From positions 310,001 through 374,000 of the forward strand of contig NZ_CP060780.1 in assembly GCF_014489495.1 (NCBI RefSeq): a stretch of 64,000 bases of DNA, written 5' to 3'. The notes under the pieces are model-generated. The model ran no database searches. It saw only the letters and a list, made by a program, of their open reading frames with translations, and had not been told where the DNA came from. How positions within the stretch are numbered: the first letter of the stretch is position 1; the number at the start of each line of letters is the position of its first letter. Both the position numbers and the translations under genes were made by a program. Below, piece by piece: positions 58,654 through 64,000 of the stretch. Origin of the DNA: Sphingomonas daechungensis. Lineage in GTDB: Bacteria > Pseudomonadota > Alphaproteobacteria > Sphingomonadales > Sphingomonadaceae.

Positions 58654-59353
58654 ATGACTGAAACCAAACCCCTTTCCGGGAAACTCGCGCTCGTCACCGG
58701 GCAAGCCGCGGCATTGGCGCCGCGACCGCCGAGGCGCTCGCCCGCGAAGGGGCGCACGTCCTGCTCGTCGCCCGCACCGCAAGCGCGTTGGAGGAGGTCG
58801 AGGAGCGCATTCACCAGGCCGGTGGAAGCGCGACGATTGCGCCGCTCGACCTCACCGACGGCGAAGGCATCGGCAAGCTCGGAGCCGCCGTCGCGGAGCG
58901 TTGGGGGCAGCTCGACGTGCTGGTGCTCAACGCGGCCATGCTCGGGTCGCTGACCCCTGTCGAGCATATCGATCCCAAGGAATATTCGCGGATCCTGACG
59001 CTCAATGTCGGATCGAGCCAGGCACTGATTGCGGCCTTCGACCCGATCCTTCGCAAGGCCGAGCGCGCGGACGTGATCGGTGTGACTTCGAGTGTCGGGC
59101 ACGAGCCCGCGCCTTCTGGGGCGCATACGGATCGTCGAAAGCCGGGCTTGAAAACCTGCTCGGCTCCTATGCCGACGAGACCGAGCACACCAAGCGCATC
59201 CGCGTCCACATCGTCGATCCGGGCGCCACGCGCACCCGGATGCGACAGCTGGCCTTCCCGGGCGAGGAGCCGGAGAGCGTCAAGCCGCCCGAGGTCGTCG
59301 CCGAGTTCATCCTCGGCCGAGTGCTTTCCGATGCCCGACCGGCGAATTGGTGA
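58654..59353 (+). CDS. short-chain dehydrogenase/reductase (frame broken)
   Basis: About 233 residues of the classical SDR fold. The coenzyme motif should read VTGASRGIGAATAEALAREG, but one G is lost near 58698. NAAMLG is the usual NNAG-like region. The active-site YxxxK lies in AYGSSKAGLENLL after a second break near 59113. It ends DARPANW. The conserved serine is in VTSSVGHEP. Substrate unknown; it begins eight bases after the dispersed repeat. Confidence 0.85.
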
Positions 59354-59473
59354 GAGCGCCTGACGCCTGACATAACGCCGGTATCGCCGAGCCGCGCTGA
59401 AGCCGCGACCGGGCGAACTTCACTGCCCCAGCCGAAGGTCTATCCTCCGCGCAATCGAGTGGAGGGTTGCGTC

Positions 59474-59743
59474 ATGGGTTGGATGATTGGGCGGACGGCG
59501 GCTTTGGCCGACCCGCAGGCCGCAAGAAAGAAAGCGATCGACAAGTTGAAGCTCCTCGCCGAGCTCGACGATCCGGAGAGCGTGGTCGTACCGATCCTGC
59601 TCGACGCGCTGCTGATGGTGGAATCCTATCGCGGTGCGCGGCACCAGATCAGCTTTCTTCCGGAGCTGACGGAAAGCGTCGATGCGCTGCTGCGCGAAGT
59701 GACCATCGTCGAGAAATCGAAGGAGTGGGCGAAAGCGTCGTAA
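59474..59743 (+). CDS. small helical protein, 89 residues
   Basis: MGWMIGRTAALADPQAARKK, IDKLKLLAELDDPESVVVPI, HQISFLPELTESVDALLREV. Amphipathic, without membrane helix or signal peptide. ATG 59474 follows a GGAGGG. Codon use is normal. No family recognised. Located 45 bases before glpK; a link is possible but unproven. Confidence 0.6.
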   Translation: MGWMIGRTAALADPQAARKKAIDKLKLLAELDDPESVVVPILLDALLMVESYRGARHQISFLPELTESVDALLREVTIVEKSKEWAKAS

Positions 59744-59787
59744 CCGCCGCTGGAGCTTCCGCCGCTTTGCGTTAGGCTGCGGCCGCG

Positions 59788-61258
<1,471 letters not shown>

Positions 61259-61262
<4 letters not shown>

Positions 61263-62461
61263 GGACCGACCCGGAACATCGCGACACCGCGCGGCTCCAC
61301 CTCGGCTTCGAGCGAGCCCTTCCAGCGCGGCATGTCGCGATGGGCCCAGAGGTCGCGGACCTTGGCGCGCTGCGTTGCGGGGATGCCGACATGGTCGGCC
61401 GTCGCCTGAATCCTGACCGGCAGCTCGCCGCGATTGAACAGGAGCACCGCGCGACCGCCTCCGGTCAGCGGCTTCACCCAGACTTCCTTGTCCCCATCCT
61501 TCGCCACGCGACGGCCCTGGATTCCCAGCGTGTCCTGATCGACCGCGATCACGTCCTTGTTGAGCAGGATCGAGCGCGTCGCTTCGTCCATATTGGCAAT
61601 GTCATTCCCGGCCATCAGCGGGCGGCCATCATCGCCCACAAGGAGAAATGCGAGCGATACTCGGCGGTGGTCATCCCCCATTGCCGACTTCGAGCATGTC
61701 GGGATCGTTCCAGTGGCCCGGCCCGGCGTACTGCCAAAGCGGCTCGTTCTGATCGACGATCGAAAGGACGGGATGCGCCCAGTCGTGCGCCTTGTCGTTC
61801 TTGGCGAAGCTGTCCCAGATGTCGCCCGTCGTCCGCCACAGATTGCCGACGTTCTGCGCCCATAGCCCGGCTTGGCGGTGCCCCATTCACACATCGAAAA
61901 GACGATCGGCCGGCCGCTTTGCCGAAGCGCGTGCGCCATCAGCGCGTAGGCTTCCTTCGCATTGCGGTCGCCCGTGTTGCACCAGTCGTACTTGAGGTAG
62001 TCGACGCCCCAGCGGGCATAAGTCAGCGCATCCTGATACTCGTGGCCCTGGCTGCCCGGACGGCCGCCGCAGGTGAGACGCCCTGCGTCGGAGTAGATCC
62101 CGAACTTCAGTCCCTTCGAGTGCACGTAGTCGGCGAGCGCCTTGATGCCGGACGGAAACTTCTGCGCGTCCGCGGTGATGAAGCCGTCGGCGTCTCGCGC
62201 TCCGTGCCAGCAATCGTCGATGACGACATATTCGTAACCGGCGTCCCGCATGCCGCTGGCGACCATCGCATCGGCGGTTGCGCGAACGGTCGCTTCGGTG
62301 ATGTTGCAGGCGAACTTGTTCCAGCTGTTCCAGCCCATCGGCGGGGTCTGGGCGAGACCGTTGGGGGCCTTGTTGACGATCTCCTGCACCGACTGGGCAC
62401 TGGCCGGAGCGCCGAGCGAGACCACGCAAGCAAGCCAACAGAATAATTCCCGGATTCTCAT
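61259..62461 (-). CDS. GH27 family alpha-galactosidase
   Basis: A secreted glycoside hydrolase of about 400 residues with a signal peptide (LFCWLACVVSLGAPASAQ). Opening LAQTPPMGWNSWNKFACNIT and MRDAGYEYVVIDDCWHG are GH27 signatures. The catalytic nucleophile Asp is in VDYLKYDWCNTGD. The acid/base Asp would be in YAGPGHWNDPDMLEVGNGG, which is out of frame. Two opposite-effect single-base errors (near 61885 and 61677) leave a shifted stretch of about 70 residues inside an otherwise open frame. In the shifted frame SFAKNDKAHDWAHPVLSIV is readable. Releases galactose from alpha-galactosides. Confidence 0.9.
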
Positions 62462-62485
62462 TCGCCCCTCCCCCGTTCGGGCTCG

Positions 62486-63732
62486 TCAGCCCTTGACCAT
62501 CGTCACCTGCGCGACGTCGATCGCGCCGCCCCGGAATCCGCCTTCGCAATACATCAGGTAATAGCGCCAAAGGCGATGGAATTGCTCGCCGAAGCCATTC
62601 AGCCGGCCGGTGGCAATTGCGGCTTCATAGCGTTCGCGCCAGTGCTTGAGCGTCTCGGCATAGTCGCTCCGAAAACCTTCGCGGCCCTCCCATGACAGGG
62701 CCCGTTCCTGGGCAAGAGCCTCGAACCGCGGCTCGTTGAGCAACTGGCCGCCCGGGAAGATGTAGGTCTGGATGAAATCGGCGTTGCGGGCATAGCGGTC
62801 GAACAGCCGGCCATCCATGCTGATGAACTGCAAGGCTGCTCGGCCGCCGGGCCTCAGGTTTCGCGCGATGCAATCGAGGTAGGCCGGCCACCAGCGCTGG
62901 CCGACCGCCTCGACCATTTCGACCGAGGCGATGGCATCGAACTGCTCCGCGATTTCGCGGTAATCCTGAAGCCGGATCTCGACCTTATCGGACAGGCCGG
63001 CCTCGGCAATGCGGCGATCCGCCCAGGCCTTCTGCTCCTCCGACAGGGTGAGGCCGACGACATTGGCGCCCCGCTTGCCCGCCTCGATCGCCAGCGTGCC
63101 CCAGCCCGACCCGATCTCAAGCAGCCGGGAGCCCGGCTTGATTTCCAGCCGATCGAGCAAGGCGTGAACCTTGCGCAATTGCGACGTCTCGAGCGGCTCA
63201 TCCGTCCCGGCGAACCGCGCCGAGCTGTAGGTCATCGTCGTGTCGAGCCAGGCCGAATAGAAATCGTTGCCGAGATCGTAGTGGGCGGCGATATTCGCCT
63301 TGGCGCGCTGCGGCGCATTGTCGCGCAGCCGATGGGCGAGAGAGTTGAGCCAGCGCGCCGGACCTTTTGCCCGTCCGACGTCCCAAGAGTGACCGCGTTC
63401 AGGCTGAACAGCTCGAACAAGGGCACAAGGTCGGGCGAGGTCCACTCCCCGAGGTCCCAGGCCTTGTACCAGCCGACCGATCCGGAGAAGCCGAGCCGCA
63501 CCAACGCCATCCAGCTCTTGACCTCCAGGCGGGCGGCGGGGCCCGGACGATGGAAGCCGACCCTGCGCCGCGATCCATCGGGCAAGGTCGCGTCAATCCC
63601 GCCGCGCTCCATCTTGCGATGAACGGCGTCGATGAGCGTATCGACGCCCGGGGCAATCGCCCGCGCGATCAGGCTGCCGCCGGTCATGAAGCCGCGATCG
63701 CCATGCACCAGATGCGCGCCGCGTGTGCTCAT
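62486..63732 (-). CDS. cfa: cyclopropane-fatty-acyl-phospholipid synthase family methyltransferase
   Basis: About 415 residues. An N-terminal lipid-binding part (MSTRGAHLVHGDRGFMTGGS to LGFSGSVGWYKAWDLGEW) and the methyltransferase domain: AHYDLGNDFYSAWLDTTMTY, motif I LLEIGSGWGTLAIEAGKRG, GLTLSEEQKAWADRRIAE, and SVEMVEAVGQRWWPAYLDCI. The product-side GGQLLNEPRFEAL is present. One base is missing near 63375, between NAVTLG and SWDVGRAKGPARWLNS. Methylates unsaturated membrane lipids to cyclopropanes, used in stress and stationary phase. Confidence 0.92.
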
Positions 63733-63741
63733 GGCGCGCAG

Positions 63742-64000
63742 TTATGAATTTGGCGGGCGGTTGTCGAGGTTTTGGGTGCAGCCCGGTCCCGTGATCGGAA
63801 CCTCGCTCTCCCGCGCCAGCCGCGACCTGCGGCCCTCGCCGTAGCGCGCGTCGCCGATCGCCACATGCGCGCTGCACTCGCGGCGAATGACGTCCGCCTG
63901 CGGCAGGATCGACCATTTGAGAAACTTGCGCAGCCGCGGGTCCGCCGCAATGGCTTGCCTCACTTCCGGCAGGTTCATGTTGTTCGGTTCACACTTGCCG
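63742..64000 (-). CDS. hypothetical protein, C-terminal part
   Basis: Open to the right edge, with the 5' end outside. The visible 86 residues (NMNLPEVRQAIAADPRLRKF, LKWSILPQADVIRRECSAHV, EVPITGPGCTQNLDNRPPNS) are not recognised. Two cysteines. An internal ATG at 63978 could be the real start. Codon use is normal for this genome. Confidence 0.45.
   Translation of the reverse strand, partial: GKCEPNNMNLPEVRQAIAADPRLRKFLKWSILPQADVIRRECSAHVAIGDARYGEGRRSRLARESEVPITGPGCTQNLDNRPPNS

Overview
The window is high-GC chromosomal DNA of an alphaproteobacterium, most likely a sphingomonad (Sphingomonadaceae or a close relative). The evidence is a PEPxxWA-CTERM protein, a remnant of a Rhodobacter-type gene transfer agent (GTA), an alphaproteobacterial LexA box (GAAC-N7-GAAC) at uvrA, the comF-grxC-nitrilase-DUF1178 gene order, and many small sphingomonad-type proteins (DUF6356, DUF6127, DUF4402). 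No plasmid or complete prophage functions are visible.

Reading frames are interrupted about 50 times. Nearly every break that can be inspected is one base lost from a short G or C run: uvrA, cysS, radA, purF, glpK, folE, xerD, aroK, accessory genes and small ORFs alike. This looks like base-level sequence error rather than mass gene decay, so frameshifted genes are annotated as single loci with the repaired reading described.

Layout. 1-13 kb: the end of thpR, a PhyH-type dioxygenase, an M13 peptidase, SOS-boxed uvrA, then small envelope and unknown proteins and sodC. 13-14.8 kb: an MFS transporter. 14.8-22.2 kb, minus strand: a degenerate GTA cluster with gp1, terminase, portal, a DUF6127 protein, protease and capsid. 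The capsid 3' end is joined directly to the 3' part of the gp15 tail-hub gene; gp6-gp14 are missing, and the portal also has an in-frame amber codon. A moron-like gene with its own terminator sits between protease and capsid, and a structured RNA candidate lies upstream of the portal on the other strand. 22.4-29 kb: a DUF2975/HTH pair, a TauE/SafE permease, a PEPxxWA-CTERM protein, a DUF4402 protein, a Cas2/SinR-like protein and a lipoprotein. 29-34.8 kb: folE with an FAD oxidoreductase, tRNA-Arg(CCU), the comF operon, a divergent methyltransferase and an orphan Flp pilin. 34.8-44.8 kb: an M48 protease, accA, xerD, aroK, a KefB-type antiporter and the tightly overlapping cvpA-cysS-NifU-kefB run. 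46-52 kb: radA, a DUF559 gene bounded by inverted copies of a 50-bp hairpin repeat, a DUF885 peptidase, an MFS exporter and cysK. 52-64 kb: a GGDEF/EAL/PilZ protein, an acyl-CoA dehydrogenase with its MerR regulator, purF, an SDR, glpK, a GH27 alpha-galactosidase and a cyclopropane-fatty-acid synthase.

The two most interesting structures are (i) the DUF559 (Vsr-like nuclease fold) gene whose ORF ends are encoded inside two 50-bp terminal inverted copies of a double-hairpin repeat. A solo copy lies at 22145-22200, and two of the three copies place their GGGGAGGA end where it acts as the Shine-Dalgarno of the next gene. (ii) The GTA remnant, apparently caught in decay.
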